From Haematobacter massiliensis (GTDB lineage: Bacteria > Pseudomonadota > Alphaproteobacteria > Rhodobacterales > Rhodobacteraceae): a stretch of 64,000 nucleotides of DNA. The DNA lies in assembly GCF_000740795.1 (NCBI RefSeq), contig NZ_JGYG01000002.1:248001-312000 (forward strand). The letters are read 5' to 3'. The position numbers and the translations under genes are program-made. Shown here in pieces: positions 48,331-56,373 of the stretch (position 1 is its first letter; each line of letters starts with the position of its first letter). The notes beneath the pieces are model-generated. The model did no database searches, had not been told where the DNA came from, and was given only the letters and a program-made list of their open reading frames with translations.

Positions 48331-50109
48331 TCAGAACCCTGCCACGTCGAGCGTCATGACCGGCTCGGCCCCGGACGTGATCCGGGCAAGGTGCATCCCC
48401 GTCGCCGGAAGCTGGCGCGCCATGTAGTAGCGCCCCGTGGCGATCTTGGCGTTGAGGAAATCGGCGTTGCCATTGCCCGCAGCGAGCAGTTCTTTCGCCG
48501 TCTTCGCCATGCGCGCCCACATCAGGCCCAGACAGACATGCCCGAACAGGTGGACGAAATCGTTCGACCCGGAGAGCGCCGCATTCGGGTTCTTCATGCC
48601 GTTTTCCATGAAGAACATGCCCGCCGACTGCAGATCCTTTGAAGCGGCCTTCAGCGGATCGAGGAAGCCCGCCTTCAACTCGGCATCGCCCTCGTTCTCC
48701 TTGAGGAAGGTTTTCACCATGTCGAAGAAGGCCATGACATGTTTGCCGCCGTCCTGCGCCAGCTTCCGGCCGACGAGGTCCAGTGCCTGCACGCCGTTCG
48801 CGCCCTCATAGATCATGGTGATCCGTGCATCGCGCACGAACTGGGAGACGCCCACTTCCTCGATATAGCCATGGCCGCCGAAGATCTGCTGGGCCTGCAC
48901 GGCCATTTCGAAGCCCTTGTCGGTCTGGAACGCCTTCAGCACCGGGGTCATCAGGGAGATCAGCCCTTCGGCATCCTGATCGTCGAGCCGCTTGGAGCGG
49001 TCGATGAGATGTGCGCCCCAGAAGGTGAAGGCGCGTGCCCCCTCGATGAAGCTCTTCTGATCCATCAGGCTCCGGCGGATGTCGGGATGCACGATGATCG
49101 GATCGGCCGGACCTTCGGGGTTCTTCACTCCGGTCACGTCGCGGCCCTGCAGCCGTTCCTTGGCATAGGTCAGCGCGTTTTCGTAGGCGGCCACGGCCTG
49201 CGCATAGCCCTGCAGGCCCACGCCCAGACGCGCCTCGTTCATCATGGTGAACATCGCGCGCATCCCCTTGTGGAGATCGCCGATGAGCCAGCCCTTGGCC
49301 CCGTCGTAGTTCATCACGCAGGTGGCGTTGCCGTGGATGCCCATCTTCTCCTCGAGCTTGCCGACGGAGAGGCTGTTGCGGGCGCCGAGCGAGCCATCCT
49401 CGTTCACGAGGAACTTCGGCACGATGAAGAGGCTCACCCCCTTCGTGCCCGCACCGCCGCCCGGTGCCTTCGCGAGAACGAGGTGGATGACGTTCTGGGA
49501 CAGGTCATGATCGCCCGCCGAGATGAAGATCTTCGTCCCCGTGATGGAGTAGCTGCCGTCTCCCGCCGGCTCTGCGCGTGTGCGCATGATGCCGAGATCG
49601 GTGCCCGCATGCGGCTCCGTCAGGTTCATCGTGCCGGTCCATTCGCCGGAGACGAGCTTTGGCAGATAGGTCTGCTTCTGCTCCGCCGAGCCATGGGTAT
49701 GGATGGCCGAATAGGCCCCATGGGTCAGGCCCTGGTACATGTTGAAGGCCATGTTGGCGGCCACGAACATCTCACCCGTGGCGCTGTTCATGACATAGGG
49801 CATGCCCTGGCCACCGTATTCCGGGTCGCAGTCCAGCCCCATCCAGCCGCCTGCGGCCATCTGGTCATAGGCCGCCTTGAAACCCGTCGGCGTAATGACG
49901 ACGCCGTTTTCCAGGCGACAGCCTTCACGGTCGCCGACGGCGTTCAGAGGGGCCAGCACCTCGGAGGCCAGCTTGCCCGCTTCCTCAAGGATGGCGGCGG
50001 TCGAGTCGCGGTCGAGCTCGTCGTACCCCGGCACGTCGCTTTCGGTCACCTTGAGAACCTCGTGCAGCAGGAACTGCATGTCCTCGATAGGGGGCGTGTA
50101 GGTGGTCAT
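48331..50109 (-). CDS. Acyl-CoA dehydrogenase (large, C-terminal-extended; DmdC-related family)
   Basis: A 592-residue FAD enzyme, longer than the 380-residue classical type because of an extra C-terminal domain. Markers are [64 protein letters not shown] and the Glu-containing [11 protein letters not shown], followed by [25 protein letters not shown]. This size class includes fatty-acyl-CoA dehydrogenases and 3-methylmercaptopropionyl-CoA dehydrogenase (DmdC); sequence alone does not choose. It heads the operon with GST, thiolase and FadJ, so fatty acyl-CoA is the likely substrate. Confidence 0.9.
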   Translation of the reverse strand: MTTYTPPIEDMQFLLHEVLKVTESDVPGYDELDRDSTAAILEEAGKLASEVLAPLNAVGDREGCRLENGVVITPTGFKAAYDQMAAGGWMGLDCDPEYGGQGMPYVMNSATGEMFVAANMAFNMYQGLTHGAYSAIHTHGSAEQKQTYLPKLVSGEWTGTMNLTEPHAGTDLGIMRTRAEPAGDGSYSITGTKIFISAGDHDLSQNVIHLVLAKAPGGGAGTKGVSLFIVPKFLVNEDGSLGARNSLSVGKLEEKMGIHGNATCVMNYDGAKGWLIGDLHKGMRAMFTMMNEARLGVGLQGYAQAVAAYENALTYAKERLQGRDVTGVKNPEGPADPIIVHPDIRRSLMDQKSFIEGARAFTFWGAHLIDRSKRLDDQDAEGLISLMTPVLKAFQTDKGFEMAVQAQQIFGGHGYIEEVGVSQFVRDARITMIYEGANGVQALDLVGRKLAQDGGKHVMAFFDMVKTFLKENEGDAELKAGFLDPLKAASKDLQSAGMFFMENGMKNPNAALSGSNDFVHLFGHVCLGLMWARMAKTAKELLAAGNGNADFLNAKIATGRYYMARQLPATGMHLARITSGAEPVMTLDVAGF

Positions 50110-50214
50110 GTCGGTCAGTCTCCGCTTTTCCGGGCCGGGGAAGATATGCCCCTCGCCGCAGGTGTCCTAGGCGCGCAGGCGCTTTCGCCGCGCGGCCTCT
50201 TTCGGGGGAAAGGA

Positions 50215-50667
50215 TTATTGCGCCGCGGTCAGGTCGCGCCGGCCACCGGCCAGCACGTCATCTGCCCAGGCGATCTCTTCCTTCAGTTCGGCAATCGCCT
50301 CCTCCAACTCCATCCGACGCCGCTCAAGGTCATCGAGACGTTTGGCAGCCACATCCCGCGTGCGGCTGAGTTGGGTGAGCTGCGTGCCCTCCCTGTCATA
50401 GAGATCGAGAAGCTGGCGCATCTCCTCAAGGCTGAAACCAAAACGCTTGCCCCGCAGGATCAGCTTCAGCCGCCCGCGATCGCGCCGCGTGAACCAGCGC
50501 GTCTGCCCCTCCCGTATGGGAGACAGCAGCTCCTTTGATTCATAGAAGCGCAGGGTGCGTGGCGTGACGTCGAAAGCCGCGCACATTTCACCGATGGTCA
50601 TGAGCCTGCCGGTCTCGTCACTGGCCGAAGCCAGGCTGTCCGGTGCGGAATATGTCACCCGCTGCAT
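50215..50667 (-). CDS. MerR family transcriptional regulator (first of a tandem pair)
   Basis: A 150-residue regulator with the MerR helix-turn-helix (MTIGEMCAAFDVTPRTLRFYESKELLSPIREGQTRWF, residues 23-58) and a long C-terminal coiled coil (RDVAAKRLDDLERRRMELEEAIAELKEE) for dimerisation. It lacks the cysteines of metal sensors. It lies 105 bases upstream of the acyl-CoA dehydrogenase gene on the same strand and is probably its regulator. MerR proteins of this kind (LiuR-like) control branched-chain amino acid and fatty acid breakdown. The ATG follows GGAGGAAG. A perfect palindrome lies upstream. Confidence 0.85.
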   Translation of the reverse strand: MQRVTYSAPDSLASASDETGRLMTIGEMCAAFDVTPRTLRFYESKELLSPIREGQTRWFTRRDRGRLKLILRGKRFGFSLEEMRQLLDLYDREGTQLTQLSRTRDVAAKRLDDLERRRMELEEAIAELKEEIAWADDVLAGGRRDLTAAQ

Positions 50668-50731
50668 CCTCTTCCTCCTTCGCGCTCCCTGAGGAAATCG
50701 CGTCCCGGAGACAGGTTACACCAGAAGGTGA

Positions 50732-50745
50732 CGTTTACGTAAACG
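50732..50745 (-). promoter_or_regulatory. Perfect palindrome, probable MerR operator
   Basis: CGTTTAC-GTAAACG is a perfect 14-base palindrome in the 95-base gap between the two MerR genes, 65 bases upstream of the first regulator. It resembles operators of MerR-type regulators of acyl-CoA degradation, and may be bound by one or both proteins. Confidence 0.5.
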
Positions 50746-50762
50746 AAACGTAGCGTAACGCC

Positions 50763-51158
50763 TTATCCTGACGTGACGTGAGGAGCGGATTGCAGATTCT
50801 CAAGCTCTTCCGCCACCTGATTGCGCAGATCCCGCAGGTCTTCGAGGGTCGCATGAAGCTCGGCGATCTGCTTGTCCAGCTTGTCGATCTGGCGGTCCGC
50901 CATCACGACCCAATCCTCCATCTGGGTGCGGGTTCCAGACTTGTCATAGACCTCCAGCCACTGCCGGATTTCCTCAAGGCTGAAGCCGAAACGGCGCCCG
51001 CGCAGGATCAGCGTCATCCGCGCCACCTCCCTCGGTCCGAACAGGCGCGAGCGTCCCTCCCGCACCGGACTGAGCAGTTCGATATATTCGTAGTAGCGCA
51101 GGCTGCGAGGCGTCACATCGAACTTCGCGCACATTTCCTTGAAGGTCAGCATGGTCAT
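50763..51158 (-). CDS. MerR family transcriptional regulator (second of the pair)
   Basis: A 131-residue regulator closely related to the downstream MerR gene: the same MTMLTFKEMCAKFDVTPRSLRYYEYIELLSPVREGRSRLF helix-turn-helix region and a C-terminal coiled coil (DRQIDKLDKQIAELHATLEDLRD). The start at 51158 was chosen for its AAGGAGA ribosome site; a longer frame adds twelve residues. It is divergent from the thioesterase genes, and the 114-base shared region contains the imperfect inverted repeat CCCGCGTAACG...CACGGG (51194-51216), a possible operator. Confidence 0.85.
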   Translation of the reverse strand: MTMLTFKEMCAKFDVTPRSLRYYEYIELLSPVREGRSRLFGPREVARMTLILRGRRFGFSLEEIRQWLEVYDKSGTRTQMEDWVVMADRQIDKLDKQIAELHATLEDLRDLRNQVAEELENLQSAPHVTSG

Positions 51159-51272
51159 GGAGTGTCTCCTTGGATCACAAGGTAATCGCCACACCCGCGT
51201 AACGCAACGTCACGGGTGGCTTGCTCCCGCCCGCAGATGGGCCAATAACGGGAAGGATACCGGGAGTGACGC

Positions 51273-51698
51273 ATGACATCTGAGCGACGCAAGAAGTTCT
51301 ATGACGAGATCGGCCGCAGCCCGCATGCTGCGGCGCTCGGGCTCAAGGTGGAGGAGATCGGCGTGGGAGAGGCGCGGATTTCCATGCCCTATGACCGCAA
51401 GCTCATCGGCGAGCCTGCAAGCGGGGTGATCCATGGCGGTGCGGTCTCCGCGCTCATGGATACTACGGGCGGGGCCTCCGTTCTGAGCGCGGATGAGGGC
51501 GTGGTCGCCACGGCGACGCTGGATCTGCGGATCGACTACATGCGCCCCGCGACGCCGGGACAGGCGATCACCGCGCATGGCGTATGCTACCACATCACCC
51601 GGCTGCTGGCCTTTGTGCGGATCACCGCGACGGATGAGGATACCGCCCATCCCGTCGCCAGCGCCACCGGCACCTTCACCGTGGAAAGGGAGGACTGA
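51273..51698 (+). CDS. PaaI family thioesterase (hotdog fold)
   Basis: A 141-residue hotdog-fold protein with the PaaI signature GVIHGGAVSALMDTTGGAS near residues 51-69, and LDLRIDYMRPATPGQAI near 85. Such enzymes hydrolyse acyl- or aryl-CoA thioesters to free CoA. The start has a GGGAG ribosome site. A second, related thioesterase follows after one base, so the two are co-translated. Proximity to beta-oxidation genes and MerR regulators suggests a role in acyl-CoA turnover; the exact substrate is unknown. Confidence 0.87.
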   Translation: MTSERRKKFYDEIGRSPHAAALGLKVEEIGVGEARISMPYDRKLIGEPASGVIHGGAVSALMDTTGGASVLSADEGVVATATLDLRIDYMRPATPGQAITAHGVCYHITRLLAFVRITATDEDTAHPVASATGTFTVERED

Positions 51699-51699
51699 G

Positions 51700-52206
51700 A
51701 TGGCCCGCCCCGCGCCCGAACCCGTCGACGCCATCAAGGAGCGCCGTGACGGCGTGCTCCGCCGGCTGATCGAGGCGGTTCCCTATATCGGTTTTCTCGG
51801 CATCGACTTCGACCGGCGTGGCGATGAGCTGACCGCCGTGCTGAACTACAATGAGAAACTCATCGGCAACCCCTTCCTGCCAGCGTTGCACGGCGGGGGA
51901 ACCTCCGCCTTTCTGGAGACGACGGCGATCATCACGCTCGCCTGGTCCACCCTGTGGGAGGATATGGAAAACGGCAGGCTCGATCCCGCCGATTTCTCTG
52001 CCGGGACCATGCCGCGCCTGCCGCGCACCATCGACTTCACGGTGGACTACCTCCGCTCCGGCCTGCCGCGCGACGCCTATGCGCGCGCTCGCGTGAACCG
52101 GTCGGGCCGTCGCTTTGCCTCTGTCCATGTGGAGGGATGGCAGGACAATCGCGACAGGCCGTTCATTCAGGCGACCGGCCATTTCCTGATGCCCCGGCGG
52201 GATTGA
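51700..52206 (+). CDS. PaaI family thioesterase, second copy
   Basis: A 168-residue hotdog-fold protein. The motif ALHGGGTSAFLETTAII near residues 62-78 corresponds to the active-site helix of PaaI enzymes, and TIDFTVDYLRSGLPRDAYARARV forms the later strands. It is longer than its neighbour, with an insertion (WEDMENGRLDPADFSAGTMPRLPR). The ATG lies in the TGAG-ATG junction one base after the upstream stop. The two may act as a pair or differ in substrate. Confidence 0.84.
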   Translation: MARPAPEPVDAIKERRDGVLRRLIEAVPYIGFLGIDFDRRGDELTAVLNYNEKLIGNPFLPALHGGGTSAFLETTAIITLAWSTLWEDMENGRLDPADFSAGTMPRLPRTIDFTVDYLRSGLPRDAYARARVNRSGRRFASVHVEGWQDNRDRPFIQATGHFLMPRRD

Positions 52207-52216
52207 GACGCGGCGC

Positions 52217-52822
52217 ATGTCGCTTCTTCAGGATCTGACCGTCCAGCAGATCGTCACGCGCATTTTCGCCATGCTAATCTATGCGGCGGTGCAGGGGGCG
52301 TTGCTGGCGTGGCTGGCCCGCGGTCTGGGCGATGTCCGCCCCGCACGGGAGGGGCGGCTGACGCTTAATCCCTTCCTTCAGGCGTCTGCCTGGGGCGTGG
52401 CCATGGGGGTGCTGTTCCGCATGGGCTGGATCGCGCCGCTGCGCCTCTCGCCTGCGCAGGGATTCGGCGAGCGGGTCAGGATCCTTCTGATCGTGGCGGC
52501 GGGGCTGGGTGCGATGCTCGCCCTCGTTCCGCTTCTCGACCTGCTGCGCGCCCCGCTGCAGCAGATGCTGCCGCGCACCGCGGGTTATTACGTGCTCTAT
52601 GCACTCCAGATGGTGCAGGAGGTAACCTTCGGTTCCGTCGCGCTGAACCTGCTGCCGGTGCCGGGCCTGATCGCGGGCAACCTGTGGCGGGCGGTCTGGC
52701 CCGGTGGCGAGAGGTTCCTTCAGCGGGCGGAGCCGCTGGGGCTGGTAGTGGTGGGGGCGGCGCTGATCCTCGGCTGGGTGCCGCTGCCCTTTGGCTGGCT
52801 GGACCGGCTGCACCTCATCTGA
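52217..52822 (+). CDS. Polytopic membrane protein resembling M50 (site-2) proteases without metal ligands
   Basis: A 201-residue membrane protein with about four hydrophobic segments. GDVRPAREGRLTLNPF (39-53), followed by GWIAPLRLSPAQ, mirrors the GDxTAxxxGRLTLNPLxH...GWAKPVPV pattern of site-2 proteases, and LNLLPVPGLIAGN (143-155) mirrors their FNLLPIPPLDG. The zinc HExxH is absent: the equivalent helix reads IYAAVQGALLAWLARGLGD. The third-ligand Asp is also missing (LIAG instead of LDG). This suggests an inactive homolog. It starts ten bases after the thioesterase gene. Its end overlaps the convergent XoxJ-like gene by eight bases. Confidence 0.65.
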   Translation: MSLLQDLTVQQIVTRIFAMLIYAAVQGALLAWLARGLGDVRPAREGRLTLNPFLQASAWGVAMGVLFRMGWIAPLRLSPAQGFGERVRILLIVAAGLGAMLALVPLLDLLRAPLQQMLPRTAGYYVLYALQMVQEVTFGSVALNLLPVPGLIAGNLWRAVWPGGERFLQRAEPLGLVVVGAALILGWVPLPFGWLDRLHLI

Positions 52823-53648
52823 CCGGGCCTTCGCCCGCGACGCCCTCATAGCCGAAGCGTGTCATGATCTCCGCGATCGTGCCATCCGCCACCAGCGCGT
52901 CGATAGCCGCGTCGATCTGGCTGCGCAGGTAGCTGTCGCGAACCCCGACGAGCGCCCCCACCCGCGTGGCCGCAGCCGGAACCGGAGCCGTATCAATGAC
53001 GCGGAGCGCCCGTGCCTCAGGGTGGCGCGCCTCCAGCGCCGCCAGAACCGGCTGCCACAGGAGCATCCCGGCCAGCCGCCCGTCCTCCACCCGCCGGAGC
53101 ATCAGCTCGGGATCGGCATAGGGCAGGCGGATCCAGCGTTGCTCCTTGGGTTGCTGCTGGTTCCAGGTGATATAGACCATCTCGCCCATGCTCTGGATCG
53201 CGGTTCCGATGAGCCGGTCATGCGGTATATCGCCCAGCCGCGTCCACCCGCTCTCCTTCACGGCCAGAACGAAGGGGATCGTGGCATAGGGGCGGGTCAC
53301 CATGGCCCAGTCGGGGAACGGCGACTCTTCCTGCACGGATATGCCCATGAGCAGGTCGCAGGTATTGGTCATGGCGATCTGCAATTCGTCCATGAAGCCA
53401 TCGCCGCTCAAGGGGAACCCCTGGAAGCCCTGTGCGAATTTCACGTCGAGCAGGAGGGCGTCGCCGATGGCACGCGCCACCTCCCGGTCGAACTCGAGTA
53501 TCTTGCTGCTGGCGTCGTTACAGACGGTCAGGCTGTCGCCCTGCTGCCTGCGGGTGGAGTTGAGCAGCTCCCCCGGCACGCCTGCCGTCTGGGCATCTGC
53601 CGTTCCGGTCATCGCCAGAAGCGCCCCGGCAAGGATGAGATGCCGCAT
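52815..53648 (-). CDS. Quinoprotein dehydrogenase-associated periplasmic binding protein (MxaJ/XoxJ-like)
   Basis: A 277-residue protein with a signal peptide (RHLILAGALLAMTGTADA) and a type-2 periplasmic binding fold (LTVCNDASSKILEFDREVARAIGDALL, MTNTCDLLMGISV, ATIPFVLAVKE, DGRLAGMLLW). Such proteins accompany PQQ alcohol dehydrogenases, as MxaJ and XoxJ do, and may help maturation or activation rather than uptake. The start at 53648 has an AAAGGG ribosome site. It follows the dehydrogenase gene on the same strand after 155 bases without a strong terminator. The exact role is inferred from context. Confidence 0.8.
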   Translation of the reverse strand: MRHLILAGALLAMTGTADAQTAGVPGELLNSTRRQQGDSLTVCNDASSKILEFDREVARAIGDALLLDVKFAQGFQGFPLSGDGFMDELQIAMTNTCDLLMGISVQEESPFPDWAMVTRPYATIPFVLAVKESGWTRLGDIPHDRLIGTAIQSMGEMVYITWNQQQPKEQRWIRLPYADPELMLRRVEDGRLAGMLLWQPVLAALEARHPEARALRVIDTAPVPAAATRVGALVGVRDSYLRSQIDAAIDALVADGTIAEIMTRFGYEGVAGEGPVR

Positions 53649-53803
53649 GCGAACCCTTTCTGTGGAAAGAGGGGCGGACATGCCGCCCCATTCGGTGACC
53701 GTGCAGTTTCCTGTTCCGGCAGGGCGGCACCGCCGCCTCTCTCACCGGGCCGGGGCGGTTGTGCCGCCCGCGGCCTGTGGGTTGCCGGTCAGTTGCTGGC
53801 CCT

Positions 53804-55564
53804 TCAGTTGCTGGCCTTCGGCAGCTTGTAGACAAAGATCGAGTTGCCCGAACCCGTTGGCAGGGGTGTCTCCGGGAAGGCGGAGGAGATGGAGCTCGCC
53901 GCGTTGGAATAGCCGGTGGGAACGACCAGATACTGCTCCCCGTCGATCTCATAGGTGACGGGCGAACCGCCGATCGGGGCGTTCAGCCGCTGGCGCCAGA
54001 GCACCTCGCCCGTGTCCTGATCCCAGGCGGAGACATAGCGCGCGGCGTCGCCGCCGAACACCAGCCCGCCCGCTGTGGCCAGCACGGAGCTGGTCATGGA
54101 GGGACGCTCACGCGCCTGCCATTTCGACTCGCCCTGCTTGGGATTGATGTCGAGCGCCTGCAGCAGCCCCGCCTCCGTGATGCCTTCCGGCAGAATGCGG
54201 GGACCGAACTTCACCGAGCCGACGGCATTGCCGGCGGTGAATTCCGACTGGGTCGGGGTCACCGTGTTGCAGGCCTCCGTCAGCGGCACGAAGAAAGCCT
54301 TGGTATCCGGGCTGTAGGCCCCGGCCATCCAAAGCTTGCCCCCCGAGACGGAGGTGCAGGAGAGCTTGCTTTCCCCGATGGAGCTGGAGACGAGGTCGGT
54401 ATTGATGTGGACCGTCCCATCCGGATCGATCTTGGAGACGACGTTCTGCTTCACCGTCTCCTTCGACCACAGGTATTTCCCCGTGTCGCGGTCGAGCGCG
54501 AAGGCGATGCCGTTCTTGCCGGGTACGGAGATCAGCATGTGGCTGGTCTTGCCGCCGACTTCCTGATCCACGAGAATCCGCTCGAACGGGCTGTCCAGGT
54601 CCCAGTTGTCGCGGGGGAGGTGCTGATAGTACCACTTCAGCTTTCCGGTATCGGCATCCAGCGCGAGCGTGGAGTTGGTATAGAGCACGCTGCCCTCACC
54701 CGAACCGCGCACCAGTTCCGAATACGGCCCCGGCATCCCGATGCCCCAGAAGGTCGTGTTGGTCCGCGCGTCATAGGAGCCAGTCGCCCAGGGCGTGCCG
54801 CCCCAGCGGTTTTCGGCTGGCACCGGTCCCCAGCTTTCCTGCTGCTTGGGATTGTCCGGGTCGTCGATCGTGTTGAAGCGCCACAGCTCCTCCCCGGTAT
54901 TCAGGTCGTGCGCGAGGATGAAGCACCCGCCGGCCGTGCCCGCGATGGAGCAGCCGGAGATCGCGGAGATGATCTTGTCCTTCACGATGATCGGGCCGAC
55001 CGTGTAGCTGTAGCCCTTCTGGTAATCCAGAACCTGCTTTTCCCAGACGACCTTGCCGTCCGCGGCGTTCAGCACGACGATCTTTGCGTCCGCGGTCGTC
55101 AGCACGACCTTGTCGCCCGTAAGCGCGATGGAGTTCTTCTGCCGCCGCGCCTGGTTGGCCTGATAGGACCAGGAGGCCGGGATCTCCGCCAGAACGTGAC
55201 GGTAGGTCCAGATCAGGTCACCGGTCTTGGCATCCAACGCCTCGACGATGTTGTTGTTGGTCTGCAGGAACATGACGCCGTCATGGATGAGCGGCACTGT
55301 CTCCTGAATGCCCGCCTCTGCCATCGGCCAGGCCCAGGCCAGTTGCAGATTGCCGACGGTTTCCTTGTTGATCTGCTTGAGCTTGCTGTAGCCGGAATTG
55401 AAGCGGTCGCCCCGCCACATCAGCCACTCGCCTTCCGGCGGGTTGGCGAGCATCTCCTCCGTCACGGGTTTGTAGTTCTCACGGACGTTCTGGGCGAAGG
55501 CCGCGCCGCTCAGCGCCACGAGGGCGGTGGTGGCGGCAAGAAGCGGTTTCGAAAAGAATGACAT
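53804..55564 (-). CDS. PQQ-dependent alcohol dehydrogenase, predicted lanthanide type
   Basis: A 586-residue periplasmic quinoprotein with a signal peptide (LLAATTALVALSGAAFA) and an eight-bladed propeller with repeated W motifs (DAKTGDLIWTYR, DLNTGEELWRFN, DADTGKLKWYY, DQDTGEVLWRQR). It oxidises alcohols and passes electrons to a cytochrome c. The motif RDNWDLDSPFE gives the catalytic Asp (about 322) and a second Asp two residues later (about 324). This extra Asp marks lanthanide-dependent enzymes. The adjacent-cysteine pair seen in MxaF, XoxF and ExaA is absent. Overall style is closest to the sorbose/alcohol dehydrogenases of Ketogulonicigenium, from memory. The second of two tandem ATGs was chosen for its spacing to GAGGAGG. 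Substrate unknown. Confidence 0.88.
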   Translation of the reverse strand: MSFFSKPLLAATTALVALSGAAFAQNVRENYKPVTEEMLANPPEGEWLMWRGDRFNSGYSKLKQINKETVGNLQLAWAWPMAEAGIQETVPLIHDGVMFLQTNNNIVEALDAKTGDLIWTYRHVLAEIPASWSYQANQARRQKNSIALTGDKVVLTTADAKIVVLNAADGKVVWEKQVLDYQKGYSYTVGPIIVKDKIISAISGCSIAGTAGGCFILAHDLNTGEELWRFNTIDDPDNPKQQESWGPVPAENRWGGTPWATGSYDARTNTTFWGIGMPGPYSELVRGSGEGSVLYTNSTLALDADTGKLKWYYQHLPRDNWDLDSPFERILVDQEVGGKTSHMLISVPGKNGIAFALDRDTGKYLWSKETVKQNVVSKIDPDGTVHINTDLVSSSIGESKLSCTSVSGGKLWMAGAYSPDTKAFFVPLTEACNTVTPTQSEFTAGNAVGSVKFGPRILPEGITEAGLLQALDINPKQGESKWQARERPSMTSSVLATAGGLVFGGDAARYVSAWDQDTGEVLWRQRLNAPIGGSPVTYEIDGEQYLVVPTGYSNAASSISSAFPETPLPTGSGNSIFVYKLPKASN

Positions 55565-55628
55565 CATGTCCTCCTCGGTGCGCATGGCGCGCGATATATG
55601 CTGGGCGCGGGCCGGTCGGCCCCGCGGG

Positions 55629-56228
55629 TCACTCGACGGTCGGGAGCGGTTTGCCCCAGGTGAAGGCCTGCGGAATACTGCTGGCGGCGGCGGCGCTGGT
55701 CTGCATCGTGTCCACGGCCGGGCCGCCTGGGAGCGGCTTGCCCCAGGTGAAGGCCTGCGGGACATTCGTGTCTGCCGCCATGCTGTCCGAGGCCGGAGCA
55801 GCTCCGCCGGCCGGACCGGCGGCGGTTTCCGCCGTCAGGCTGATGGCGGCGAGCTTCTCCTCATCCTCGACCAGCGGATCGGGGCCGGGCTGGGCGCCGT
55901 TGAACGCCATGATATAGGCGATGATGTCGAGATAGGTCGCGGCCCCGAGCTGACCGGGCGCGGAGGGCGGCATGGCGACGGAAATGAAATCGTAAAGCCC
56001 GCCGGGCGTATCCCAGTTGGCCATGATATCCGGCCCGACGAGGCCGGGCGCCTCCGGGCCTTCAAGCTGCATTCCGTGACACTGGGCACAGTTCGCATTG
56101 TAGGCGGTCTTGCCTGCCTCCGCCTGCTCCGCCGTGAACCCGGCGGCAAGGCCGGGCAAGGCGGAGGACAGAAGTGCGACTGCTGCCAGCACCCCCGGGA
56201 TTGCGGATCGTGGTGTGAAAAAGATCAC
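55629..56228 (-). CDS. Cytochrome c, partner of the PQQ dehydrogenase
   Basis: A 199-residue periplasmic class I cytochrome c. A hydrophobic N-terminus (GVLAAVALLSSALPGLAAG) is the signal peptide. The haem site is CAQCH near residue 50, with a later methionine (AMPPSAPGQL) as the probable sixth ligand. The gene lies 64 bases upstream of the dehydrogenase and is probably its electron acceptor. The GTG start at 56228 follows a GGAGGGAGGG site. The C-terminal 70 residues are low-complexity (Ala, Pro, Gly) and contain the peptide PQAFTWGKPLP twice, which is not part of the usual cytochrome fold. Confidence 0.87.
   Translation of the reverse strand: MIFFTPRSAIPGVLAAVALLSSALPGLAAGFTAEQAEAGKTAYNANCAQCHGMQLEGPEAPGLVGPDIMANWDTPGGLYDFISVAMPPSAPGQLGAATYLDIIAYIMAFNGAQPGPDPLVEDEEKLAAISLTAETAAGPAGGAAPASDSMAADTNVPQAFTWGKPLPGGPAVDTMQTSAAAASSIPQAFTWGKPLPTVE
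55642..55760. repeat. 32-base direct repeat in the cytochrome c gene
   Basis: A 32-base unit at 55642-55673 is repeated at 55729-55760 with a single mismatch. On the minus strand each copy encodes PQAFTWGKPLP, near and at the C-terminus of the cytochrome. The copies are 87 bases (29 codons) apart, so the frame is kept. Confidence 0.9.
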
Positions 56229-56348
56229 GGCTACCCTCCCTCCTGAAGATGTACGCGCGCTGGCGACGTGGGGTGTCGTAGCGGCAGGTGGCGCGACAAT
56301 CTGTCCCACACCTTTGTGAGAGGTGCAATATCATGCAGCAGACAAGAG

Positions 56349-56370
56349 AAAAAAAGCCAATTATATTGGC
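56349..56370 (-). terminator. Hairpin plus T-run terminator between ABC genes and cytochrome gene
   Basis: Read on the minus strand, GCCAAT-ATA-ATTGGC is followed by TTTTTTT. It lies just past the stop of the upstream binding-protein gene. The arms are AT-rich and short, so termination may be partial; the element could also be an operator. The 120 bases after it should hold the promoter for the cytochrome and dehydrogenase genes, and contain another short inverted repeat (CACCT...AGGTG, 56309-56325). Confidence 0.6.
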
Positions 56371-56373
56371 ATA

